From assembly GCF_000342005.1 (NCBI RefSeq), contig NZ_AOHO01000067.1, forward strand, positions 1 through 64,000: DNA of 64,000 nt, in the 5' to 3' direction. The notes beneath the pieces were generated by a model. The model worked only from the letters and a program-made list of their open reading frames with translations, did not search any database and was not told where the DNA came from. Source of the stretch: Amycolatopsis decaplanina DSM 44594. GTDB taxonomy: Bacteria; Actinomycetota; Actinomycetes; Mycobacteriales; Pseudonocardiaceae. The position numbers were made by a program, and so were the translations under genes. Of the stretch, positions 27,056-35,260 are shown one piece after another (position 1 is the stretch's first letter; the number at the start of each line of letters is the position of its first letter).

Positions 27056-28267
27056 GTGACCAAGCGTCGACTGCCGAAGCCGAGTGAGCTGAAGCAGATC
27101 CTGCGGCCGAAGCCGATCGTGCTCAACCCAACCGACCGGCGGCTGGCCGGCGCGCACACGATCGCCGACCTGCGGATGCTCGCCCGCAAGCGGACGCCGC
27201 GGGCGGCGTTCGACTACACCGACGGCGCCGCCGAGCTGGAGGACAGCCTCCGCCGCGCCCGGCAGGCCTTCCGCAGCGTGGAATTCCACCCGAACGTCCT
27301 GCGCGGCGTGTCCGATGTGGACACCGGCAAGGAGATCCTCGGCAAGCGTTCGGAGCTGCCGTTCGCGTTCGCGCCGACCGGGTTCACGCGGATGATGAAC
27401 CACGAGGGCGAGTCCGCGGTGGCCCGCGTCGCGCAGCGCAACGGCATCCCGATGGGGCTGTCGACGATGGCGACGACGTCGATCGAAGACCTCGCCGCGG
27501 CCGCTCCGGAGGCTCGCAAGTGGTTCCAGCTCTACGTCTGGCGCGACCACAAAGCGGGCGAAGATCTGATGAATCGCGCCTGGGCCGCCGGCTTCGACAC
27601 ACTCATGCTGACGGTGGACACCCCGGTCGCGGGCGCGCGGCTGCGCGACGTCCGCAACGGGCTGACCATCCCGCCCGCGCTCACCCTCAAGACCTTCGTC
27701 GACGGCGCGATGCATCCGGCGTGGTGGTTCAACCTGCTGACCACCGAGCCGCTGACCTTCGCGTCGCTGAGCCAGTTCGACGGCACAGTCGCCGAACTGC
27801 TCAACCAGCTCTTCGACCCGACCCTGAACTTCGACGACCTCGACTGGGTCCGCCAGACCTGGCCGGGCAAGCTCGTGGTCAAGGGGATCCAGAACGTCGA
27901 CGACGCGCGTGACGTGGTCAAGCACGGCGCCGACGCGGTGCTGCTGTCCAACCACGGTGGCCGTCAGCTCGACCGCGCGCCGACACCGATCGAACTGCTG
28001 CCCGCGGTGCTCGACGAGATACAGGGCGACGCGGAGGTGTGGGTCGACACCGGCATCCTGTCCGGCGGCGACATCGTGGCCGCGATCGCGCGCGGCGCGG
28101 ACGCGGTGCTCATCGGGCGCGCGTTCCTCTACGGCCTGATGGCCGGGGGTGAGCGCGGGGTTCAGCGGTGCGTGGACATCCTGCGCGCCGAGATGGTCCG
28201 GACGATGCAGCTGCTGGGCGTCCGCACCCTCGCCGACCTCAAGCCGTCGCACGCCACCATGCGCTGA
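27056..28267 (+). CDS. lldD: FMN-dependent L-lactate dehydrogenase (LldD2-like)
   Basis: A 403-residue alpha-hydroxy acid dehydrogenase with the TIM-barrel FMN fold, expected to oxidise L-lactate to pyruvate at the membrane side of respiration. Diagnostic segments: RTPRAAFDYTDGAAE, FAFAPTGFTRMM, KWFQLYVWRD, TVDTPVAGARLRDVRNG, LVVKGIQNVDDA, and the active-site signature SNHGGRQLDRAPTPIELLP that carries the catalytic histidine. It resembles mycobacterial LldD2 throughout. It starts with GTG. The product pyruvate feeds the neighbouring pyruvate dehydrogenase. Its last 106 bases overlap the convergent pnuC. Confidence 0.92.
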   Translation: MTKRRLPKPSELKQILRPKPIVLNPTDRRLAGAHTIADLRMLARKRTPRAAFDYTDGAAELEDSLRRARQAFRSVEFHPNVLRGVSDVDTGKEILGKRSELPFAFAPTGFTRMMNHEGESAVARVAQRNGIPMGLSTMATTSIEDLAAAAPEARKWFQLYVWRDHKAGEDLMNRAWAAGFDTLMLTVDTPVAGARLRDVRNGLTIPPALTLKTFVDGAMHPAWWFNLLTTEPLTFASLSQFDGTVAELLNQLFDPTLNFDDLDWVRQTWPGKLVVKGIQNVDDARDVVKHGADAVLLSNHGGRQLDRAPTPIELLPAVLDEIQGDAEVWVDTGILSGGDIVAAIARGADAVLIGRAFLYGLMAGGERGVQRCVDILRAEMVRTMQLLGVRTLADLKPSHATMR

Positions 28268-28887
28268 CGCGCTCCGCGATTCGGCACCTGCTTCGCGGTG
28301 CGGTTCCAGCTCCACCAGCCGTGGACGACCAGCCCGGCGAACACGATGTAGACCGCGGCGGAGAAGTACAGGCCAGAGGAGAGCTGCAGCGGTACGCCGA
28401 TCGCGTCGACGACCAGCCACACCAGCCAGAACTCCACGAGACCCGCGCCCTGCGCGGCGAAGGCGACCAGCGTGCCGACGAAGATCGCGGCGTCCGGCCA
28501 TGGCGCCCACGAGGCGTTCAACGCGTCGAGCACCAGCGCCATCGCGGTGGTGCCGATCGCGAACGCGCCGATCATCGCCAGGCGCTCGCCGAGACGGCCC
28601 TTGCGGACGACGACGCCGTAGACGGGATCGCTGCGGCGGGACCAGGCCCACCAGCCGTAGATCGAGATGGCGAGGATCGCGATCTGCCTGGTCGCGAGCC
28701 CGCCGAGATGCGCGGAAATGTAGACCGAGAACAACAGCACGGTGGCGCCGACCTGGACCGGCCACGTCCACAACGTGCGGCGTTGCGCCAGGAAGACCAC
28801 GGCCAGCGCGAAGATCTGCCCCGCCAGCTCGGCGAAGGAGATCCACTGTCCGAGCACCGTGACACCGTTGTGCAGCAGGAAGTCCAC
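28162..28887 (-). CDS. pnuC: PnuC-type nicotinamide riboside transporter
   Basis: A 241-residue membrane transporter of the PnuC family, which takes up nicotinamide riboside (or related vitamins) for NAD synthesis by facilitated diffusion. Blocks: SFAELAGQIFALAVVFLAQRRTL, WTWPVQVGATVLLF, QIAILAISIYGWWAW with the conserved YGWW motif, and LVEFWLVWLVVDAIGVPL with the VWLVVD motif. About seven helices. The C-terminal 35 or so residues are basic, not membrane-like, and are encoded antisense to the end of lldD; no earlier stop exists. Substrate could be another vitamin. Confidence 0.88.
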   Translation of the reverse strand: MDFLLHNGVTVLGQWISFAELAGQIFALAVVFLAQRRTLWTWPVQVGATVLLFSVYISAHLGGLATRQIAILAISIYGWWAWSRRSDPVYGVVVRKGRLGERLAMIGAFAIGTTAMALVLDALNASWAPWPDAAIFVGTLVAFAAQGAGLVEFWLVWLVVDAIGVPLQLSSGLYFSAAVYIVFAGLVVHGWWSWNRTAKQVPNRGARQRMVACDGLRSARVRTPSSCIVRTISARRMSTHR

Positions 28888-29022
28888 GTCCGCACCCCTC
28901 TCCGTCTACCGCTCCAACATGCTCCGTGGCGACGCCATTCCCCAGTGAGTGTGAGGTGCGGAACAGGAGGACGGCTCGAGAGACGCCGAGGCGGAGCAGC
29001 CGAGTTCTCACAGGGTGCGAAA

Positions 29023-29062
29023 AAGGGCCCTCCACCGCGCGTTCCGCGGCGACGGGCCCCTT
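29023..29062 (-). terminator. Hairpin downstream of channel gene
   Basis: AAGGGCCC (29023-29030) pairs with GGGCCCCTT (around 29054-29062) with one bulge, and the inner CCGCG/CGCGG extends the stem. It lies about 50 bases beyond the stop of the minus-strand channel-type gene. Confidence 0.45.
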
Positions 29063-29114
29063 CGGCTCCACGCGGGCCCGATGCCTTCCTCGATCACCGG
29101 GCCCGCGGGGATGC

Positions 29115-29852
29115 TCAGGAATCTACGCGACCGATGCCCACGGGCGAAGTCGGCGGCTCCGAACGGACCTCCTGCTTGCCGTTCCCGGCCTCCAATTGGC
29201 CCTGCAGATCGGCCAGCCAGCCCTGCCAGCGGTCCTGCGCCGGCTTGATCAGGCCGCCACCGAAGCCGACGACGATCACGCCGCCGATGGTGGCGAGCAC
29301 GGTGATCAGGACCGGCCCGGTGATCGCGGTCGCGATGTTCACCTGGCCGAGCGCGGCGATGATGCCGAACGCCATGATCATCCAGTAGGCGATCGAGCCG
29401 AGCAGCCGTCCCGCGGGCCGGGTGGACAGCGCTCCGGTCACCAGGTCGCGGACGACCTTCGCGACGGCGGCCGCGACGATCACCAGCACCAGCGCCACCA
29501 GGATCCGCGGCAGGAACGCGATGATGTCGTTGAGCAGCGCGCTGACCGGATTGCTCTCACCGAATACGCCGAACGCGAGCTGCAGCGCGATCAGGAGAAT
29601 GAAGTAGTACACGAGTTTGACGAGGATCCCGCCCGCGTCGACATTCGCCTGTTTGAGTGTTCCGGTGAGTCCGGTCTTCTCGATGAGCTTGCCGAAACCG
29701 ATCTTCGACAGAACCAGTCCCAATGCCTTCGACACGGCTTTCGCGATCAACCAGCCGATCAGCAGGATGATCAGGAAACCGATCAATTTCGGCACGAACG
29801 TGGCGACAAGGTTCCATGCTTGTCCCAAACCGTCTTTCAGCTGCTCGCCCAC
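29115..29852 (-). CDS. Small-conductance mechanosensitive-type membrane protein (TM-helix repeat)
   Basis: A 245-residue membrane protein with repeated helix-hairpin units: FVPKLIGFLIILLIGWLIAKAVSKALGLVLSKIGFGKLIEKTGL near the N-terminus and FLPRILVALVLVIVAAAVAKVVRDLV in the middle. These units are characteristic of the conserved TM-helix (CmpX/MscS-associated) family. The C-terminal part GVIVVGFGGGLIKPAQDRWQGWL ends in a soluble tail. The MscS beta-domain is absent, so channel activity is unproven. GLAQAWNL-like amphipathic N-terminus. No operon partner is evident. Confidence 0.8.
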   Translation of the reverse strand: MGEQLKDGLGQAWNLVATFVPKLIGFLIILLIGWLIAKAVSKALGLVLSKIGFGKLIEKTGLTGTLKQANVDAGGILVKLVYYFILLIALQLAFGVFGESNPVSALLNDIIAFLPRILVALVLVIVAAAVAKVVRDLVTGALSTRPAGRLLGSIAYWMIMAFGIIAALGQVNIATAITGPVLITVLATIGGVIVVGFGGGLIKPAQDRWQGWLADLQGQLEAGNGKQEVRSEPPTSPVGIGRVDS

Positions 29853-30285
29853 GGCGAACTCCCTCCTCTGCGCATCCGCGCCCTACCCGGTGCGGCTTGC
29901 GAGGGATCGTTGATCACGAGCACCGCACCGGCAACTCGGCGACCCACGATCGAGTGAGTGAGCTAGCGGGGAAAGATCGACAAGTCCCATACTTGTTCCA
30001 CCGGTGGGGACCGGGGAGACGAGGCCGTCCGGCGCAGCGAAAAACGCGAGCGCCGGGCGGCCTCGAGTTTTATGCGAACACTTTTCACAATTCTCTGCCA
30101 CGGACTGTCCACTTCGGACTTCGCCGGCGAAGGGGACGGCCCTTTGCCCGCCGGATCAGGCGCTGTCCTGCAAAGTCTGTTCGATGGACCGCGTGATCCA
30201 GGTGGATTCCTTGAAGCCGCGACGGCCACCCGGGCGCGAAGACCGCGAACATGACTTGCCGGACACGACCTAGGATCGGCTCACC
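29853..30285. other. Intergenic region, no gene seen
   Basis: About 430 bases between the divergent channel-type gene and the PucR-type regulator. Short overlapping open frames exist on both strands but none has a ribosome site or family-like sequence. It should contain the promoters of both flanking genes. The stretch TTTTATGCGAACACTTTTCAC near 30069 is relatively AT-rich. Confidence 0.45.
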
Positions 30286-31500
30286 ATGGCTGATGCGACT
30301 TCCGGACGGCGTGTGCCCAAGCACCACGGGCTGTCCGCCAAGACCCTCCGGCGGCTCGAGCACGCCTCCGGCCGGCTAGCGAGCGCGAGCGTCGCGGTGA
30401 TGGAAGAGCGGCTGAGCTGGTTCGCCCGCCTTCCCGCCGACCAGCGCGCGAGCGTCCTGCTGATCACCCAGGCGGGTGCCGCCGGCTTCGTCGGCTGGCT
30501 CCGCGACGCCAAGGAGGCGCTCTCCCTCACCACCGAGGCGTTCCGCGAAGCACCCGCCGAGCTTTCCCGCTGGGTGAGCCTGCGGCAGGCGGTCGGCATG
30601 GTGCGGCTGGCGATCGAGGTGTTCGAGGAGCAACTGCCGGAGTTCGCCGCGAACGAGGCGGAACGCGCCGCGCTGATCGAAGGGATCCTGCGCTACGGCA
30701 GGGAGATCGCGTTCGCCGCCGCGAACTCCTACGCGGCCGCCGCCGAGGCACGCGGCGCCTGGGACGCGCGGCTGGAGGCGCTGGTCGTCGACGGCATCGT
30801 CCGCGGCGACGCCGAAGAGGCGGTGCTCTCCCGCGCCGCCGCCCTCGGCTGGGATCCGGCCGCGCCCGCCACCGCGCTGGTCGGCACCCCGACGTCGGAC
30901 GACCCGCCCGCCGTCGTGTTCGAGGTGCGCAGCCGTGCCGCGCGGGTCGGACGCCCCGTACTGCTTTCGGTCCAGGGGTCCCGGCTGGTCGTGGTCGTCG
31001 CCGGGCCCACCGACGGCAGCGTCAAGGACCGCGAGATCCTCACCAAGCTGTCGGTCGCCTTCGCGGAGGGCCCGGTCGTCGCCGGGCCGACGGTGCCCAC
31101 CCTCGCCGAGGCGCATCACAGCGCGACCGAAGCGCTTTCCGGTCTGCGTGCCGTCGTCGGCTGGCCCGGCGCGCCGCGGCCCGCGAGATCGATCGACCTG
31201 CTGCCGGAACGCGCGTTGTCCGGCGATCCCGAGGCGGAGCGCCTGCTCGTGGAGGAGATCGCGCGACCGCTGGAGGAAGCGGGCCCGGCACTGCTGCGGA
31301 CGGTGGAGACCTATCTCGACAGCGGCGGCGTCCTGGAGACCTGCGCGCGGACGCTGTTCGTGCATCCGAACACCGTCCGGTACCGGCTGCGGAAGGCGGC
31401 CGAACTCACCGGCCGCCACGCCGCCGAATCGCGGGACGCCTGGGTGCTGAAAGTGGCGCTGACGGTCGGGCGGCTGGCCCGTGCCCGAGGGCTCTGGTAA
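30286..31500 (+). CDS. fasR: PucR-type activator of fatty acid biosynthesis (FasR-like)
   Basis: A 404-residue regulator of the PucR/CdaR type. The C-terminal helix-turn-helix (about residues 335-400) reads LLRTVETYLDSGGVLETCARTLFVHPNTVRYRLRKAAELTG, the PucR C-terminal HTH pattern. The middle holds a GGDEF-like degenerate regulatory domain and the N-terminus is a helical segment. It lies directly upstream of fabD-fabH-acpP-fabF. In Streptomyces coelicolor the gene at this position, fasR, activates exactly this operon, so orthology is very likely. This is distinct from the TetR protein also called FasR in mycobacteria. Confidence 0.88.
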   Translation: MADATSGRRVPKHHGLSAKTLRRLEHASGRLASASVAVMEERLSWFARLPADQRASVLLITQAGAAGFVGWLRDAKEALSLTTEAFREAPAELSRWVSLRQAVGMVRLAIEVFEEQLPEFAANEAERAALIEGILRYGREIAFAAANSYAAAAEARGAWDARLEALVVDGIVRGDAEEAVLSRAAALGWDPAAPATALVGTPTSDDPPAVVFEVRSRAARVGRPVLLSVQGSRLVVVVAGPTDGSVKDREILTKLSVAFAEGPVVAGPTVPTLAEAHHSATEALSGLRAVVGWPGAPRPARSIDLLPERALSGDPEAERLLVEEIARPLEEAGPALLRTVETYLDSGGVLETCARTLFVHPNTVRYRLRKAAELTGRHAAESRDAWVLKVALTVGRLARARGLW

Positions 31501-31681
31501 ACCGCTTGGTAACTCTGCGCAGTGACAGACTTCATAGGGAAAGCTGGTTGAACCCGACAAGGCTTTTGGGTTAAGCGCGGAGATCAGGAAGGCGCTTTTG
31601 GAGGGTTCCGACAATTACGTCGGCAGGACTTGGTGAACGTCGGCATCACGACCATGGTGGCCGAGAGTGTTCTCTAATGGG
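31501..31681 (+). promoter_or_regulatory. fabD operon promoter region with inverted repeats
   Basis: This 181-base space is where a FasR-type activator would act. It contains TTGAACCC-N12-GGGTTAA (31548-31573), CCGAC-AATTAC-GTCGG (31608-31623), and two direct copies of a AAGGC-(GC)-TTTTGG pattern (31559-31569 and 31589-31601). No clear -10/-35 pair was identified. Confidence 0.45.
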
Positions 31682-32608
31682 GTGACAGTTGCAGTCCTCG
31701 CCCCCGGTCAGGGTTCCCAAGCCCCAGGCATGCTCTCCCCTTGGCTCGAGCTCGACGGTGCCCGCGCGCGCGTCGAAGCCTGGTCCGAGCGGGCCGGCCT
31801 CGACCTCGTCCGCCTCGGCACCGAGGCGGACGCCGAAGAGATCCAGGACACCGCGATCACGCAGCCGCTGATCGTGGCACTGTCACTGCTGGCGTTCGAG
31901 TACCTTCAGCGCGAGGCCCCGGTCGCCGCAGACTCGCCGGCCGCGGGTCACTCCGTCGGCGAGCTGGCGGCCGCCGCCATCGCCGGGGTGCTGAGCCCCG
32001 AAGACGCCGTCGCGCTGGCCGCCGTCCGCGGCGCGGAAATGGCGAAGGCGTGCGCGCTGGAACCCACGAGCATGGCCGCGGTCATGCTCGGTGACCCGGA
32101 GCAGGTCGTCGCGTGGCTCGAGGGCCACGGCCTCGCCGCGGCGAACCGCAACGGCGCCGGCCAGATCGTCGCCTCCGGCGCCGCCGACGCGATCGAGAAG
32201 ATCGTGGCCGAGCCGCTGGAGGGCACGAAGGTCCGGGCGCTCAAGGTCGCGGGCGCGTTCCACACGTCCTATATGGCACCCGCGCGTGAAGCGCTGGCCG
32301 CCCACGCTGCGAAGATCACCCCGGCGGACCCGACGCGTCCGCTGCTGTCGAACGCCGACGGCCAGGTCGTCACCAGCGGGGCCGAATACCTCGACCGGCT
32401 GGTCAAGCAGGTCACGAGCCCGGTGCGCTGGGATCTGACCATGGACGGTCTGGTCTCCGCGGGTGTCACCTCGACGCTCGAACTTCCGCCGGCGGGCACG
32501 CTGACCGGGCTGGTCAAGCGGCAGCTCAAGGGAACCGTGACCACCACCATCGCTCTGAAGACGCCCGCCGAGCTGGCGAAGCTTCAGAGGCAGGAGGACG
32601 CTTCGTGA
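31682..32608 (+). CDS. fabD: Malonyl-CoA:ACP transacylase
   Basis: A 308-residue transacylase that loads malonyl units onto ACP. It starts VAVLAPGQGSQAPGMLSPW, has the nucleophile motif AGHSVGELAAAAIAG (serine 91), ANRNGAGQIVASG, and VAGAFHTSYMAPA with the catalytic histidine. Length and sequence match actinobacterial FabD. The GTG at 31682 fits the family N-terminus, although the ribosome site is weak; GTG at 31667 is the alternative. Its stop overlaps the fabH start by 4 bases. Confidence 0.95.
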   Translation: MTVAVLAPGQGSQAPGMLSPWLELDGARARVEAWSERAGLDLVRLGTEADAEEIQDTAITQPLIVALSLLAFEYLQREAPVAADSPAAGHSVGELAAAAIAGVLSPEDAVALAAVRGAEMAKACALEPTSMAAVMLGDPEQVVAWLEGHGLAAANRNGAGQIVASGAADAIEKIVAEPLEGTKVRALKVAGAFHTSYMAPAREALAAHAAKITPADPTRPLLSNADGQVVTSGAEYLDRLVKQVTSPVRWDLTMDGLVSAGVTSTLELPPAGTLTGLVKRQLKGTVTTTIALKTPAELAKLQRQEDAS

Positions 32609-33588
32609 CCGACCGATCCACTTTGCGGCAGGCGCCGGGCGCCGCCGGGACCCGCATCCTCGGTGTCGGGAGCTTCCAGCCCGAGAAGATCGTGACCAAC
32701 GACGATCTCTCGAAGATCATGGACACCAACGATCAGTGGATCCGCGAGCGGGTCGGCATCATCGAACGCCGGTTCGCCGAGAAGGACGAGTCGCTGGTCG
32801 ACATGGCGGTCAAGGCGGGCACCGCCGCGCTGGCGGACGCCGGCGTGGACCCGTCCGAAGTGGACACGGTCATCCTGCCGAACTGCACGATGCCCACCCA
32901 GATCCCGAACGCCGCCGCGCAGGTGGCCGACCGGATCGGCATCACGCATCCGGCCGCGTTCGACCTCAACGCCGCCTGCGCCGGGTTCTGTTACGGCATC
33001 GGCGTCGCCTCGGACCTCATCCGGGCGGGCAGCGCGAAGAAGGCGCTCGTCATCGGCGCCGAGAAGCTCACCGACCACGTCGACCCGGTCGACCGCGCGA
33101 ACGCGATCATCTTCGCCGACGGTGCCGGCGCGGCGGTGGTCGGCGCGGCCGACACGCCGCAGATCGGCCCGGTCGCCTGGGGCAGCGCGGGCGAGCACGT
33201 CGACCTGATCTACATGCGCGACGACAAGTGGATCTACCAGGAGGGCCAGTCGGTCTTCCGCTGGGCGACGACGCAGATCGCGCCGATCGCCTTGCAGGCG
33301 CTGGAACTGGCCGGGCTCGAACCGTCCGATGTGGACGTGCTCATCCCGCACCAGGCCAACCTCCGCATCGTCGAGGCCATCGCCAAGAAGCTGCGGGCCA
33401 AGGGCGCCCGCGAGGACATGGTCGTGGCCGACGACATCAAGTACTCGGGCAACACCTCGTCCGCGTCGATTCCGCTGGCGCTGGACCACATGCGCAAGGC
33501 GGGCACCGCGAAGCAGGGCGACGTCGTGCTCGCCGTGGGCTTCGGGGCCGGACTCTCCTACGCGGGCCAGACCTTCATCTGCCCGTGA
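32605..33588 (+). CDS. fabH: Beta-ketoacyl-ACP synthase III
   Basis: A 327-residue condensing enzyme that starts fatty acid chains from acyl-CoA and malonyl-ACP. The triad is visible: C125 in DLNAACAGFCYG, H249 in VLIPHQANLRIV and the asparagine in SGNTSSASIP (about 283). The C-terminus GDVVLAVGFGAGLSYAG is standard. Actinobacterial FabH generally accepts branched primers; that is family knowledge. The GTG start overlaps the fabD stop (GTGA), giving translational coupling. Confidence 0.96.
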   Translation: MTDRSTLRQAPGAAGTRILGVGSFQPEKIVTNDDLSKIMDTNDQWIRERVGIIERRFAEKDESLVDMAVKAGTAALADAGVDPSEVDTVILPNCTMPTQIPNAAAQVADRIGITHPAAFDLNAACAGFCYGIGVASDLIRAGSAKKALVIGAEKLTDHVDPVDRANAIIFADGAGAAVVGAADTPQIGPVAWGSAGEHVDLIYMRDDKWIYQEGQSVFRWATTQIAPIALQALELAGLEPSDVDVLIPHQANLRIVEAIAKKLRAKGAREDMVVADDIKYSGNTSSASIPLALDHMRKAGTAKQGDVVLAVGFGAGLSYAGQTFICP

Positions 33589-33656
33589 TGAATACTTCCC
33601 CTGCGGGCGCCGTGTCCGGGGGGCAACCGAAAGCATCACCGAGAAGGGAACAACCA

Positions 33657-33902
33657 GTGGCAGACAACGCAGAGATCCTCGCCGGCCTCGCCGAAATCGT
33701 CGAAGAGGTCGCCGGTGTGGCGCAGGACGACGTGACCGCCGAGAAGTCCTTCGTGGACGACCTCGACATCGACTCGCTGTCCATGGTGGAAATCGCTGTC
33801 CAGGCCGAGGACAAGTTCGGCGTCAAGATCCCGGACGACGAGCTGGCGAACCTGAAGACCGTTGGCGACGCGGTGAACTACGTGTCGGCCAACTCCAAGT
33901 AA
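33657..33902 (+). CDS. acpP: Acyl carrier protein
   Basis: An 81-residue acidic carrier protein. The phosphopantetheine site is DLDIDSLSMVEI (serine 40), with the usual helical surroundings (AEIVEEVAGVAQDDV, DKFGVKIPDDELANLKTVGDAVNYV). It starts with GTG at 33657, preceded by GAAGGGAA. It lies between fabH and fabF, as in Streptomyces. The 68 bases after fabH contain no other gene. Confidence 0.96.
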   Translation: MADNAEILAGLAEIVEEVAGVAQDDVTAEKSFVDDLDIDSLSMVEIAVQAEDKFGVKIPDDELANLKTVGDAVNYVSANSK

Positions 33903-33942
33903 GTCCGACTTCTTGATAGGCGCCGACCTTGGGGAGACTCCA

Positions 33943-35193
33943 ATGAGCAACATCGACGTCGTGATCACCGGGATGGGCGCGACCACGCCGCTCGGCGGGG
34001 ACGTCGCGTCCACGTGGGACGGCCTGCTCGCCGGGGCGAGCGGGATCCGCCGCATCGAAGCCGACTGGGTCGACGAACTCGAACTGCCGGTGAAGATCGG
34101 CGCCATGCTCGCCGTCGACCCGTCCGAAGTCCTGCCGCGGGTTCAGGCCCGCCGGCTGGACCGCTGTGAGCAGGTGGCGCTCATCGCCGCCCGTCAGGCT
34201 TGGGCGGACGCGGGTTTCGAGCAGCCGACCGACGAGCATCAGGATGTGGAACCCGAGCGCCTCGGGGTGACCATCGGTACCGGTGTCGGCGGTCCGGTCA
34301 CCCTGATCTCCCAGAACGACCTTCTGCACAAGCAGGGACTCCGCAAGGTCTCCCCGCTGACCGTGCCGATGCTGATGCCGAACGGCCCCGCCGCGCACGT
34401 CGGGATCGATCTGAAGGCGCGTGCCGGTGTGCACTCGCCCGCGTCGGCCTGCGCGTCGGGCGCGGAAGGCATCGCCGCCGGCTACGAGATGATCCGCTCG
34501 GGCCGCGCCGACGTCGTGGTCGCCGGTGGGGCCGAATCGTGCATCCACCCGATCACCCTCGCCGGCTTCGCCCAGGCGCGGACGGTCTCCACCCGCAACG
34601 ACGACCCGACGAAGGCGTCCAGGCCGTTCGACGTGAACCGTGACGGTTTCGTCCTCGGCGAGGGCTCCGGCGTCGTGATCCTGGAGCGGGCGGACCGCGC
34701 CAAGGCCCGCAACGCGCGGATCTACGCGCGGTTGAGCGGGTACGGGATCACCTCGGACGCCTACCACATCACGGGCAACCACCCGGAGGGCGTCGGCCAG
34801 ATCGCCGCCATGCGGCAGGCGATGACGATGGCCGGGGTCTCCCCTGCCGACGTCGGCCACGTCAACGCGCACGCGACCTCGACGGTCGTCGGCGACGTCG
34901 GCGAGGCCGCGGCGATCCGCAACGCCATCGGCGAGCACGTCGTGGTGACCGCGCCCAAGGGCGCGCTCGGCCACCTGGTCGGCGGTGCGGGCGCGGTCGA
35001 GGGCATCGCCACGATCCTGGCGATCTACCACGGCCTCGTCCCGGCCACGCTGAACCTCGAGAATCTGGACCCGAAGGTGCAGCTCGACGTCGTCTCCGGT
35101 GAGGCGCGCAAGGTCGAGCTGGGCGCGGCGATCAGCAACTCGTTCGGTTTCGGCGGGCACAACACGGCTCTGCTGTTCACCCCGGCGGCCTGA
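33943..35193 (+). CDS. fabF: Beta-ketoacyl-ACP synthase II
   Basis: A 416-residue elongation condensing enzyme. The nucleophile C170 is in HSPASACASGAEGIAAGYEMI; the two histidines are in VNAHATSTVVGD and KGALGHLVGGAGAVE. The opening VVITGMGATTPLGGD and the end ISNSFGFGGHNTALLF are typical. ATG at 33943 has GGGGAGA upstream and is preferred over a start at 33913. A 23-base-pair hairpin follows 4 bases after the stop. Confidence 0.96.
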   Translation: MSNIDVVITGMGATTPLGGDVASTWDGLLAGASGIRRIEADWVDELELPVKIGAMLAVDPSEVLPRVQARRLDRCEQVALIAARQAWADAGFEQPTDEHQDVEPERLGVTIGTGVGGPVTLISQNDLLHKQGLRKVSPLTVPMLMPNGPAAHVGIDLKARAGVHSPASACASGAEGIAAGYEMIRSGRADVVVAGGAESCIHPITLAGFAQARTVSTRNDDPTKASRPFDVNRDGFVLGEGSGVVILERADRAKARNARIYARLSGYGITSDAYHITGNHPEGVGQIAAMRQAMTMAGVSPADVGHVNAHATSTVVGDVGEAAAIRNAIGEHVVVTAPKGALGHLVGGAGAVEGIATILAIYHGLVPATLNLENLDPKVQLDVVSGEARKVELGAAISNSFGFGGHNTALLFTPAA

Positions 35194-35197
35194 TTTC

Positions 35198-35254
35198 AGT
35201 ACGTGAAGGCCCCCTTCACCACGTCTAGCGCGGTGAAGGGGGCCTTCACGTACT
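35198..35254. terminator. Bidirectional hairpin terminator, fabF/ctpE
   Basis: Perfect 23-base arms (35198-35220 and 35232-35254) around an 11-base loop, between the convergent fabF and P-type ATPase stops. The core GTGAAGG-CCC-CCTTCAC is itself palindromic, and so is the matching arm GTGAAGG-GGG-CCTTCAC. The same architecture is seen at 21559 and 26938. Confidence 0.88.
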
Positions 35255-35260
35255 TCTAGG

